Below, in pieces: positions 23,264 to 32,782 of a stretch of 64,000 nt of DNA. The translations under genes and the position numbers were made by a program. Source of the stretch: Zygnema cylindricum (lineage: Eukaryota > Streptophyta > Zygnematophyceae > Zygnematales > Zygnemataceae); contig JBBHKE010002952.1 in NCBI GenBank assembly GCA_037447655.1, forward strand, positions 140,091 through 204,090, read 5' to 3'. Below the pieces are notes generated by a model. That model was not told the origin of the DNA and made no database searches. It worked only from the letters and a program-made list of their open reading frames with translations. Positions within the stretch are counted from its first letter, which is position 1; every line of letters begins with the position of its first letter.

Positions 23264-24775
23264 TTGGATCGAGACTCTTTAATTAAAGCCCTTACGACTT
23301 CTCCACATCTTTTAGCAAGGGGTCCTTCGGGCACTGTTTATGAGTTATTTCGCGATGTTTTGACTCCAGAATCTGGTGCACGAGGCTTTGATATGTTTTT
23401 TCGAGTATGTTTCCTTATCCCGGCTGGCACTGTCCCTTCTCGTATTTGCAATCTCCTCACAGCTTCCCGCCTCGTAGCTGTCACCAAACCCAATGGGGGA
23501 ATCCGTCCTATTGCAGTGGGCGAGGTATTGTACCGATTCGTGGCCCGTGCAATCTGCATCCACCTCCAGCCCGCTTTCCATGATTATTTCTCTCCTCATC
23601 TGTTTGGGGTGGCAACCCGGGGGGGTTGTGAGGCCGTGGTCCACGGGATTCGAGCTTTGTTAGATGCCCATCCAGATTGGTTAGTCCTACAGGTGGATGT
23701 TTCTAATGCTTTTAATACAGTGGATCTGAATGCCATTTTTTCGTAGCTTATGGCTGCACTTTCACCGATTGTCCAAATATTTCCTTTTGTGAGAGCCTTT
23801 TATTCTCTGAGCAGTAGCCTCTCTTCCTCCACTGATGATGGTTTGGTCCCACTTTCCTCCACGACTGGCACCCGTCAAGTCGATCCTCTTGGGGGCCCTT
23901 TGTTTGCCCTAGCCCATTACCGCGACCTACGAGCTTGCGCAGTTGCTTTTCCTTCTTGCCTCTTCCCTTCAGTTGCCGATGATGCACACAATATTGGTCC
24001 TTCGAACCAAGTTATACCGGCCTACAACTTTTTCAAGGCTCGCCTGGCCGAACTCAATCTTTTGGTCCAGCCCTCTAAGTGTGTTGTTTGGTCCCCACGT
24101 CCTATTCCTCCTCCTTTCACTCCCCCTACTGGTTTTCAGACTCCTCTTTCCGACGGCATTCGTGTGTTTGGTTGCCCGCTTGGTTCTGCTCCATACGTCA
24201 CAAACTTCCTCGATTCCGCTCTTCACACAGATTTGTCCCACGTGGACGACCTTCCTCACCTTTCTGATCCCCAGGTGGCCTTTGCTCTTCTAACACGGTG
24301 TTTCCCCCACCGACCCTCCTACCTTACTCGCACTTCCCCTCCCACCCCATCCTTTGTGTCCTCACTTTCTGCATTCGACGGTCGTCTTATGGATGTCCTC
24401 CACACTTTCTTTGGTCGTGGAGCTTTTGATCGCGAGTCTGGGCCTGCGGCACGCATCCAAGCCTCTCTCCCTGTCTCGGCTGACGGTTTGGGTTTACTCT
24501 CGACGGCGCGTGTTGCTCCTGCCGCTTATTTGGGAAGTTGGTTCCTTGTTGCTTCTACTATTGTCTCTCGTTTTTTGGTTGTGGACACTCCAATTCTTGC
24601 GGCCGTGGTTCCCCATGTTTCAGATGGTGAGCTCGCCTTTCAACAGTCTCGTTTGGGTGCATCATGTTCTCTTAATCCGGCTCCTATCGAGGACATGCAA
24701 ATATTTTCCACTCTTGTTACGACATCAGTCGCGCGTGTTCAGAATCCATTTCTGATCGGGTTGTCGTCACTATAA
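23264..24775 (+). pseudogene. LINE reverse transcriptase domain
   Basis: Two long open stretches (23264-23746 and 23750-24775) lie in the same frame and are separated only by a TAG. Together they cover the fingers and palm of a non-LTR reverse transcriptase. The catalytic Asp residues of motif A (VDVSNAF) and motif C (ADD) are retained. Motif B reads QVDPLGGPL instead of the usual QGDPLGPLL. Confidence 0.85.
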
Positions 24776-24778
24776 AAT

Positions 24779-25593
24779 CCGAGCTTCTCGAGGCGCTCCC
24801 TTTCGATTCTTCGCGTGTACGCTTCCTGTCTTGTGGCGGACCTGGCTCTGGAGCTTGGCTATTGGCTGTCCCTATCTTATCCACTCTTCGTTTCACCCTG
24901 GCTCAGTTCACGACGGCCCTTAGGTTCCGGCTTGGCCTCCCTCACCCACCTTTGTTTGGCTCACTTGTTTGCTCCTGTGGCCACGTTCTCGAGCCCGACG
25001 GGGTCCATTTGCTTCGTTTCTCCCACGGGGGCGAGTTGATTCAGGCGCACGACTCGATTCGAGACATCATCGCTACTATCGCTTCTGAGGGGGGATTTTT
25101 TGTTCGTCGGGAGGTATCTCACATTATTCCTTTGCGTCGGATTGACCTTGTGTTACTTGATGGTGCGCGTCGTACATTTGGTGACATTGTTTTGGCGAAC
25201 CCTACCTCAACTACAGTCGTCAAACAAGCTGCTCGGCATGTGGGAGTGGCTGCCCGTGACGCGGCAAAAAGGAAGGAGAGTGATTATGCCCGTCGCGACG
25301 CTATGGATGGCTTCATTCCGATGGGGGTCGAGATATTTGGTTGTTTGGGTGTGGCTTTGGATGAGTTATTCCGTACTTGTGGTCGGCACTCTTTCGAGAG
25401 GCGGGGACCTGGGAGCCCTTCTGTTTCAGTCCTTACTTCTTTTTTTCGTCAACGTTTTTCCGTGGCCATACAACGGGTGTTGGCTTCTATGTTACTTCGA
25501 TCGTCTATTGCTGTTATGGAATGCCGGCGTGTTCCGGAACTTCCTCCTCGTGCTCCTCCGGGATTCGGGGACTTACATGGTTGCTTTCCGTAG
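24779..25593 (+). pseudogene. LINE C-terminal restriction-like endonuclease domain
   Basis: This frame (long open part 24862-25593) carries a C-x-C and two-histidine cluster, then an Arg-Arg-x-Asp motif (RRIDLVLLD) and a second Asp (FGDIV) in front of NPTS. The order is that of the restriction-like endonuclease that cuts the target in R2-clade elements. The end GFGDLHGCFP precedes TAG and is also recognisable in the LINE fragment at 36640. Confidence 0.75.
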
Positions 25594-25614
25594 TTATGTT
25601 GGGGTTTTTTTTTT

Positions 25615-25645
<31 letters not shown>

Positions 25646-25897
25646 TACGTGTTAGTTTTTTCCTTTGATGTGTTTTTTGGTGTGTTTTGTTTTTTTGGGT
25701 GTTTTCGATTTCCCTGCCATCCTTACGTATTTTAGTCGGTTTTGCCTTGATTTTCATTTTTGTTTATTCCCTTGTCATGTTATTTTTTCAGTTTTAGCAA
25801 TGCTACTTCCTTTTGTTCTTATGGACTCAGATGGTCTACCATCGCGCTTTTTAATAAAGTCGGCCCCCCCTTTTTTTTATATGCTTAGTACTTATAT

Positions 25898-27436
25898 ATG
25901 GGATTAATCAGATCCGAGCTCTTCTCACTACTTCTAGTTGGGCAACTTTTACCAACCCAGAAGCTCGAGAAAGGTCAATAAAATGCCCGAAATGAACCAT
26001 AGATTTGTTTCCTCTAAAACAAGAGAAAATATTATATATTGTTCTCCTTCACAATACTCGTACTATATGCACAATAGTCATATATACGGATGTTACACGG
26101 TAGCCATATTTAACAATATATAGCGTTTATATTTGCGCATTCAAAAGTAGGAACTTGACTGCATGTGAAAAGGACGAAAGAAAATTTTGTATCATTGTTA
26201 GTAGTGTTGGGTATCGAGGACCTATTGCCGATATTCGATATATATCGAGTTTTAGGTACCCGATAATTGATATATCGAGACCATGTACGCAGAAGCTAAA
26301 TATCCGGGTTTTTTTTTTTTCAAAAAGCCGGGGTCCGTACAATTTTGCGTACGGTTACCGTACGGTACCTGTAAGGACTCCCTTTTTATGCGATATATAT
26401 CGCGATAATTTATGTTGGTCGCGGTACGATATATCGAGGACTTTGCTCGATCGATATTCAATATATCGAATATCAATTTTATTGCGATATGAAACTACCC
26501 GATACCCAACACTAATTGTTAGAGATAGTAGCACTTTAGGTGCCCCTAGATTGTAGCCTTTTGAGCCTAAAATGTTATTAACAATGCTAGTTGTTTCTGT
26601 TGATGATGGAAACACCAACTGTTTTTGAATCAACAACGTCATTCGAAACTTAATTATAACTAATAACACTAATATTATGTTTGATAACATTAATATAGAC
26701 CTCACACTAATAATTTCTCTACTCTAACAACGATTCACAGTGTATACAGTTTAAATAGCTTTCCAATCACCACAAAGAAACCTTCCCTTTAGGCCCTCCT
26801 ATGGCCTATGGGAGTAATAATTGAGGAGAAATAACAAGAGGTCCCATGGTGACACAACTATAGGATCAAGGAGAATGTGTGAAAAGAGAATAGTTTTTTA
26901 ATTGAAAGGTTAAATTAGAGTTTCAGATGGTAAACCATTTTATTAAACTAAGAAAAACTGGAAAATAAATACTAGCCTTATTTAAGTTTAAACACACAAT
27001 TTTGACTTCCCAACTTAAAAAAAAAAAAAGATTTGAGCTCAGAATTGGGACTTTGACAGTAAATCATACCGTCTTTATCAAAAAGCGCGACAGCAAGTCA
27101 TCTGATTTTGTTATTCACATTACCGTTTTTTTTTATAAATTTATTATTTTTTTTTGTTGTTGTTGAGTTTTTTTCATGCCAAGCTGTAGCAGGATTTGAA
27201 AGTACACCGACTATCAATTACAATCAGCGTCAGACATACTAACATTAATCTCTTTACCGTTGAAGTTTTCTAATACAGCTTTCTCACGGGACATGAGTAT
27301 TTCTCAAATTACTCTAATGAAAAATATCAATTTGTAAAAATAAATTACAAAAGAAAAAAAAAAAACGAGTATATATAACAGAATGCACTCAATTAAACAG
27401 ACTAGATTCAAAAAATCCAAAATTTATTCCAGTTTA
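25898..27436. repeat. large direct duplication, copy 1
   Basis: It aligns nearly end to end with 28398-29706, starting at ATCAGATCCGAGCTCTTCTC and ending near AATCCAAAATTTATTCCAG. This copy additionally has a 313-bp MITE (26202-26514) with its 8-bp duplication. Differences are scattered substitutions and small indels. Both copies contain a LINE-tail remnant (AAAAAGCGCGA) and a MITE-like end (ACTCTAACAACGATTCACAG). No gene is recognised in it. Confidence 0.85.
26202..26514. mobile_element. hAT-like MITE with perfect target duplication and known empty site
   Basis: The ends are TAGTGTTGGGTATCG and its exact reverse complement (15 bp). The flanks are ATTGTTAG at 26194-26201 and 26515-26522. The other duplication copy has a single ATTGTTAGAGATA at about 28695 with no insert, which is the intact empty site. 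The interior is rich in CGATAT motifs and has no coding capacity. Confidence 0.93.
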
Positions 27437-27498
27437 CAAAAGAAGGTGGGGATAACAACAAAAAAATAGAGACGATAGTCAATGGGAGACCAACTCTT

Positions 27499-27557
<59 letters not shown>
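27499..27557. repeat. (AT)n microsatellite
   Basis: This is a nearly perfect run of about 29 AT dinucleotides. Confidence 0.95.
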
Positions 27558-27560
<3 letters not shown>

Positions 27561-27647
27561 AAATGGTTCTTGTCATAGGAATCGAACTCATCTTATAGCC
27601 TCTCTCTCTCTCCCTCTCTCCTCCATTTGACTAGTTATCGGTAAGAC

Positions 27648-28069
27648 TTTATTAAAAAGCACGATGGCAAACCATCTGAGTACATGAGAACCAAAAAAAA
27701 AGGAAAGGCAAAAACGAAACTACAAATGGTGTGGACCATGAAATGATCGACCACTTAGATAAAAGTAATGGAGTGAACCCTTTTGTTGGATTCAAGTCTC
27801 TTCTCTCCACTGTCGTGTCACAAAATCTTGGTCTTTCAAACGCATCATTTGCATAATTCTCCTACTCTGCCTGTCTCGATTCACATTTTTGAGACCTCTC
27901 GAATAATACGCCCTTACTACGGTGATATGTAGACCCCAACTCCTTTTCTATGTTGATTGACTTTCTATCATAGAAAATGAAATATTGCCCGATGTTAGAT
28001 TTTCGCCCTTTTTTCTTTTTTGTTCCCATGTACTCAGTATGGTTTACCACCATGCTTTCTTAATAAAGT
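27648..28069. repeat. pair of LINE 3' tails in inverted orientation
   Basis: The left end, read on the minus strand, gives TCATGTACTCAGATGG...TTTTTAATAAAGTC. The right end on the plus strand gives CCATGTACTCAGTATGG...TTCTTAATAAAGTC. Together they form terminal inverted repeats of about 55 bp around 310 bp of non-coding DNA. The left part also shows a GTTCGATTCC-like B box (minus, near 27590), so a SINE origin is possible but unproven. Confidence 0.6.
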
Positions 28070-28397
28070 CAATTTATATACATAATACAATTTATATGAA
28101 ATAACAAGACTTTCTTTATTTAAGGGTTTTTGCTAATACATCTATACATAATAATAATACATTAGATTATTAATTAATGAGATGATAATTAATTAATTAT
28201 AATTAATGAGATTTATCATAGTAGATATATACATAATACAAAAGCTACATGGGAACAAAATTTATAAGGCAACTACGAAAGGGAAAAACCAAATGAAGGT
28301 GGAAGCAACTAGAAGGGAAAACAAGGGGAAAGAAACAACAATAAAAAAGACATTGAAAGGAACAAAAGCACAAAATCAACAACAAAGTACCATACTC

Positions 28398-29706
28398 TAT
28401 TGGATTCATCAGATCCGAGCTCTTCTCACAACTTCTTGTTGGGCAACTTTTACCAACCCAGTAGCTCGAAAAAGGTCAATAAAATGCCCGAAATGAACCA
28501 TAGGTTTGTTTCCTCTAAAACAAGAGAAAACATTATATATTGTTCTCCTTCACAGTACTCGTACTATATGCACAATACTCATGTATACGGATATTACACG
28601 GTAGCCATATATAACAATATGTAGCGTTTCTATTTGCGTATCAAAAGTAGGAAATTGACTGCATGTGAAAAGGAAGAAAAAAAAAATTGTATCATTGTTA
28701 GAGATAATAGCACTTTCGGTGCCCCTAGATTCTAGCCTTTGAGCCTAAAATGTTATTAATAACGCTAGTTGTTTCTGTTGATGATGGAAACACTTTAAAT
28801 GTTTTTGAATCAACAACGTCATTCGAAACTTCATTATAATTAATAACACTAATATAAACCTCACACTAATAACTTCTCTACTCTAACAACGATTCACAGT
28901 GTATACAGTATACACCCTCTTTTTGTTCCCATGGACTCAGATGGTTTTACCATTGCACTTTTTAATAAAGTCAGGCAATTATTGGAAAAAGAGGGTGAAC
29001 AGCTTGTCGTGGTAAAATCACGAAAAACTATGTTATCGAAAAATCGTTTTTGAAGAGCTTTCCTATCACCACAAAGAAACCTTCCCTCTAGGCCCTCCTC
29101 GGTCCGATGGCAGTAATAATTTGGGAGAAATAACAATAGAAGGTCCCATGGTGACACGACAATAGGATCAAAGGGAAAATATTTTTTTCATTGAAAGGCT
29201 AAGTTAGAATTTCAGATGGTAAACAATTTTATTATAATAAGACAAACTGGAAAATAAAGGCTAGTCTTATTTAAGTTCAGATTCGCACATTTTCAACTTC
29301 CCAACTTTCAAAAAAAATGAGATTTGAGCTCAGAGCTGGACTTAAACAGTAGATATCAAAAAGCGCGATGGCAAATAATCTGAGTGCATGGGAATGATTC
29401 TGCTTCTTTACATTAGCGTTTTTTTTTCTAAATTTATTTTCATGCTGAAGCTGTAGTGGCATTTGAAAGTACACCGACTATCAAGTATAATCAGCGTCAG
29501 ACTTAATAACACTAATCTCTTTACCATTGCGGTTATCTAATACAGCTTTCTCATAGAACATGAGTATTTCACAAATTCCTCTGATGAAAAATATCAATTT
29601 GTCAAAAATAATTATAAAAGAATAAAAAAAAAAAATGAGTATATATAACATAATGCAATCAATTAAACAGACTAGTTTCAAAAAAATCCAAAATTCATTC
29701 CAATTT
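28398..29706. repeat. large direct duplication, copy 2
   Basis: This is the partner of 25898-27436, about 2.5 kb downstream in the same orientation. It lacks the hAT-like MITE but carries its own insertion at about 28902-29055 that copy 1 lacks. Confidence 0.85.
28902..29000 (+). repeat. LINE 3' tail inside duplication copy 2
   Basis: It reads TTCCCATGGACTCAGATGG, a TTTTACCATT arm, then TTTTTAATAAAGTC. It is framed by ACACCCTCTTTTT and its complement AAAAAGAGGGTG. It is absent at the matching place in copy 1, so it arrived after the duplication or was lost there. Confidence 0.6.
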
Positions 29707-30573
29707 AAAAAATTGCATAAATTTAAGTTAAAATTAATTAAAATTCTGATTCTTCTGAACCAACAATATTCATATTCACGAGTAAAGCATGATAGAAAAC
29801 CATCTTATTACATTGAAACATAAGGAAAAAAAAAGGAATCAAATTAATTGCACAAGTGGACTAGTATTGATTCATACTGAATGACTCTTTAAATAGTGTG
29901 ATCAAGTATAAATTTCATCTCTATACCAAGTATACTGTTAGATCATATCTCGTTACTATCAACAGAAGTAGATCATCCAGTTTGGGGTTTTGTTGAATAT
30001 TTGTATTTAATATTTTCGAGTACTAAACAAACCAGTACACCCATTCAACACGAGGCTTTAAATGTGGAGAAGAGAATTAGTTTCAAATTGAAATGTATTT
30101 CATTTCACATTCAATGTAAAAATTGATATTTATCCAGCGATGACATTGTCGATTGTTACTCACAAGCAGTCAATGTATCATGATGAAAACACAGATCAGA
30201 GAAGATTGATTGATCCTTCATCCGATATACAACATTTAAATGTCAAAACTCTAGCCTACTTCAATTATTTACGGCACAAAATAACAAAACGCTCCAGTTT
30301 CACAAGCTTCTATTTCAGCCTAAAATTGTTAGCGGTTTCCCACTGTGAATATTGTCAATACAGAATTTAGATTTCCATTCAGTACCATTCTTGCTAATAT
30401 TTTTCTTGGTTGTCTTAAGGCCAACCAACTCACTCTTAGAGCTGACTAGAATGTTCACTGATCAGTTTGGATTCTGGAGAGATCAACAACTCAGATTTAC
30501 CAAATGCTAATAAATTCAAAAAACAGATCCAGAAGAAACAGTATAGGATCTCAACAAAAATCCTTCGACAATC
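29707..30573. other. intergenic DNA and likely 3' UTR of atpC
   Basis: No gene is seen in 29707-30360. The last 200 bases before the atpC stop codon are probably its 3' UTR (minus strand). A LINE-tail-like remnant (GAAAACCATCTTATTA) lies near 29795. Confidence 0.45.
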
Positions 30574-31755
30574 CTAAGCACAAGATCCGGCAACAATCTC
30601 AAGAATTTCACCAGTAATCTTGGCTTGCCTCTGTCTGTTGTAAGACACTGAAAGATTCTTCTTCAACTCCTTCGCGTTATCACTGGCGTTACTCATAGCG
30701 TTCATTCGTGCAGCAAGCTCACTTGCAAGAGACTCCTGGAGAGCTCTGAGAATCTGGCTGTTGAGGTAGAGAGGGAGAAGAGCATCAAGAATCTGGACAG
30801 GCTCCTGTTCAAATATCAAAACTCCCTGGAACTTATCTGCTGGAGTTTCTGTGCGGATTGACTCACGTTCGACCGAAAATTTGCCTTCCTTAGTGGTCAA
30901 TCGAAAGAGCTCATCCTCTGCAGCATCTACACAGGTTCCATTGATGTCACAAACCTCTCCTTGGGGAGACAAAGGCAAAACAGTGTGGATAATGGGGTCT
31001 GATTTGATCAGAGAGACAAACTTCGTGTACAGAAGCTCCACCTTGTCGACCTCCTCAGAAACAAAGAGAGAGAAAACCTCATCAGCGATCGCCTGGGCTT
31101 CCTTCGTGGTTGGTTGATTGCCTGCCTCCAGGAACCTGTCAACATTAATGTACGGGCGCCTCTTGAAGTAGCTGTTTCCTTTCTTTCCGATACTAACAAG
31201 AGTATAATCGACTCCAAGAGCAGTCAGCTCCCTGATCCTCTGCTCCGCCTTCTTAATCACGTAGTTGTTAAACCCTCCGCAAAGTCCTCTGTCACCAGTC
31301 ACAACTACAACAGCAACTTTCTTCACTGGTCGAATGTCGGTCAAAGGAATGTCAACATCCTCACTCTGCAACTGCTCATTCACACTGTACAAAACCTTGA
31401 CAAGGTTTTCTGAGAAGGGACGGCCGTTGACGACAGCTTCCTGAGCCCTTCGGACTTTAGCCGCAGCCACAAGCTTCATGGCTTCAGTAATCTTCTGAGT
31501 TCCTTTCACAGTTTCAATACGGTCACGCATCTCCTTCAATGAGGCGGAGATCTGCTTCTTGACCGCAGATTTGTCGTCGGATTCAGCTTCCAGGGTAAGG
31601 CTCCTGACGTCATTGAAGCGAGAGGGAAGAGATCTGGAAGAAAGTCCGTCAAGAGAAGGAATGATTGACTTCCTGTTGACTGAGACCGACCGCCTCTGAG
31701 TGGTGGCGGCGCCAGCTGCGGCAATGGCTGAACTGCAAGAAATAGCTGTGGCCAT
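30574..31755 (-). CDS. atpC: chloroplast ATP synthase gamma subunit, intronless
   Basis: The 393-residue protein is the central rotor shaft of thylakoid CF1-ATP synthase. Residues 1 to about 65 are Ser/Ala/Arg-rich and serve as the transit peptide. The mature part begins near ASLKEMRDRIETVKGTQKIT and runs through AAAKVRRAQEAVVNGRPFSE, VVTGDRGLCGGFNN, FVSEEVDKVELLYTKFVS and the C-terminal QAKITGEILEIVAG. Residues 269 and 275 are the two cysteines of the redox insert (EVCDINGTCVD), through which thioredoxin activates the enzyme in light. The length and the near-complete match to plant AtpC show an intact gene. The start Met directly opens the transit peptide. Three G-boxes lie 0.6-0.75 kb upstream. 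No introns are present, as in other plant ATPC1 genes. Confidence 0.97.
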   Translation of the reverse strand: MATAISCSSAIAAAGAATTQRRSVSVNRKSIIPSLDGLSSRSLPSRFNDVRSLTLEAESDDKSAVKKQISASLKEMRDRIETVKGTQKITEAMKLVAAAKVRRAQEAVVNGRPFSENLVKVLYSVNEQLQSEDVDIPLTDIRPVKKVAVVVVTGDRGLCGGFNNYVIKKAEQRIRELTALGVDYTLVSIGKKGNSYFKRRPYINVDRFLEAGNQPTTKEAQAIADEVFSLFVSEEVDKVELLYTKFVSLIKSDPIIHTVLPLSPQGEVCDINGTCVDAAEDELFRLTTKEGKFSVERESIRTETPADKFQGVLIFEQEPVQILDALLPLYLNSQILRALQESLASELAARMNAMSNASDNAKELKKNLSVSYNRQRQAKITGEILEIVAGSCA

Positions 31756-32360
31756 GGCTACTGGTTGATAGAGTTACAACAAATAAATAGAGTTAAATGC
31801 TGTCTCTGTGACAGCAATAACAAGAGACTTCCACCAGAGGAGAGTATTAACAAAACAAAGTTTGAGAGAGGTAAAAGCTTCGCTTGGAAAGGATCAAGTT
31901 ACAAGAAGCTGATGTGGATATGGCTGCCTGCAATGCAGTTGAAACATGAGAGGCTCTTGTTTCAGCAGCAACTTTTGCCGCCTTTCCGAACCTACTTCTG
32001 AGCGTCCAGACAAAACCTCTCTGCCGAGCCTGTCACAAAAAGCACGCGGAGCTAAACCCGAACCTCACAAAAGCTTCCCATAGCTAGTTCTACAGCCGCA
32101 TTTGCCACGGGCGGGCCAAAGGTCCCCTTTCAATTCGAGCTTTTACGAAGCTTGAGATCCGGTTCGTCAATGATGGACAAATAGGCTCATGGCAGGGTAG
32201 GGTCAGGTGTGGTCAAGGTTTAAGCAGTGGCTTATACGGAAGATAGTTGATAGACAACTTTCAGTGAGCCGAACCTAGACCGGTCCTATCCACATCCATT
32301 CTAGACGAGCCGAAATGGCAACCCGACATTCTGATTGGCAGTCGCTACGCCGCAGTGACT
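31756..32360 (-). promoter_or_regulatory. atpC 5' leader and proximal upstream region
   Basis: This region precedes the atpC start on the minus strand. I see no clear TATA box at a typical distance; CTATTTATTTG at about 31783-31793 is the nearest candidate and is very close to the ATG. No other gene is present. Confidence 0.4.
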
Positions 32361-32507
32361 GCCACGTGGCATTGAACCGTTCCCGCAGGATGCTCGAGTT
32401 CCTTGAGAACGTGAAAATGGACGGTTGCCGGCGGCTTTACACGTGTGGGTAGGAGTGAGCGGATTTTGAGATTGCATCGTTGTTTTCTGGTCGTTGTTAC
32501 GCACGTG
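32361..32507 (-). promoter_or_regulatory. G-box cluster upstream of atpC
   Basis: Three CACGTG cores occur within 147 bp: GCCACGTGGC at 32361-32370 (a perfect 10-bp palindrome), ACACGTGT at about 32439-32446 and GCACGTGT at 32501-32508. G-boxes are typical of light-responsive photosynthesis genes. The link to atpC is inferred from position. Confidence 0.55.
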
Positions 32508-32560
32508 TGAAAGGGAAAAAGTGGAAGGTTTACCGCACCCTCGCAAAAAGTACAGTACAG

Positions 32561-32782
32561 TACACCGTCGATCGTATTTAGCGTGTATGCTTTTTTTGTG
32601 TCTTAAAACATCTTTTCTCCGTACATACATGTCGGATTGTGGATCTGACGGTTGCAATTGAAAGGTTGTATTTCTCAGCTAACGAATGGCGGCCTTAAAT
32701 TGAAAATTGGACAAATGTGTACGGAGAAAAGATGTTTTAAGAGACAAAAAAAACATACACGCTAAATACGATCGACGGTGTA
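32561..32782. mobile_element. foldback MITE with a nested second foldback core
   Basis: The ends TACACCGTCGATCGTATTTA and the reverse complement form inverted arms of about 64 bp. The inner part of the arms, CTTAAAACATCTTTTCTCCG, plus the middle is the same as the stand-alone element at 13434-13575. The outer arms (TACACCG...GTGTATG) are absent there. The simplest reading is one foldback element inserted at the centre of another, or two versions of one family. Outermost TA bases may be the target duplication. Confidence 0.8.

Larger units (their letters stand above)
22320..25890 (+). mobile_element. degenerate non-LTR retrotransposon with restriction-like endonuclease
   Basis: The N-terminal part has a zinc-finger-like CTGCHNHFATGAGIARH (about 22571-22621) after a Ser/Pro-rich stretch. 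The reverse transcriptase follows in one frame from 23264, broken by one TAG at 23744: GGIRPIAVGEVLYR, VLQVDVSNAFNTVD (motif A), QVDPLGGPLFALA (motif B), VADDAHNIG (motif C). After a frameshift near 24700 the C-terminal part has CSCGHVLEPDGVH...HDSIRD and RRIDLVLLD...FGDIVL. This fits the CCHC plus PD-(D/E)xK restriction-like endonuclease of R2/NeSL/Utopia-type LINEs. No apurinic endonuclease domain is seen. The 3' UTR ends in a hairpin and TTTTAATAAAGT. At least four frame breaks make this copy inactive. Confidence 0.85.

Noticed and set aside
27570-27640. A tRNA or SINE promoter (GTTCGATTCC on the minus strand)
   Set aside because: Only a B-box-like match was found, without an A box at the right distance or a cloverleaf.
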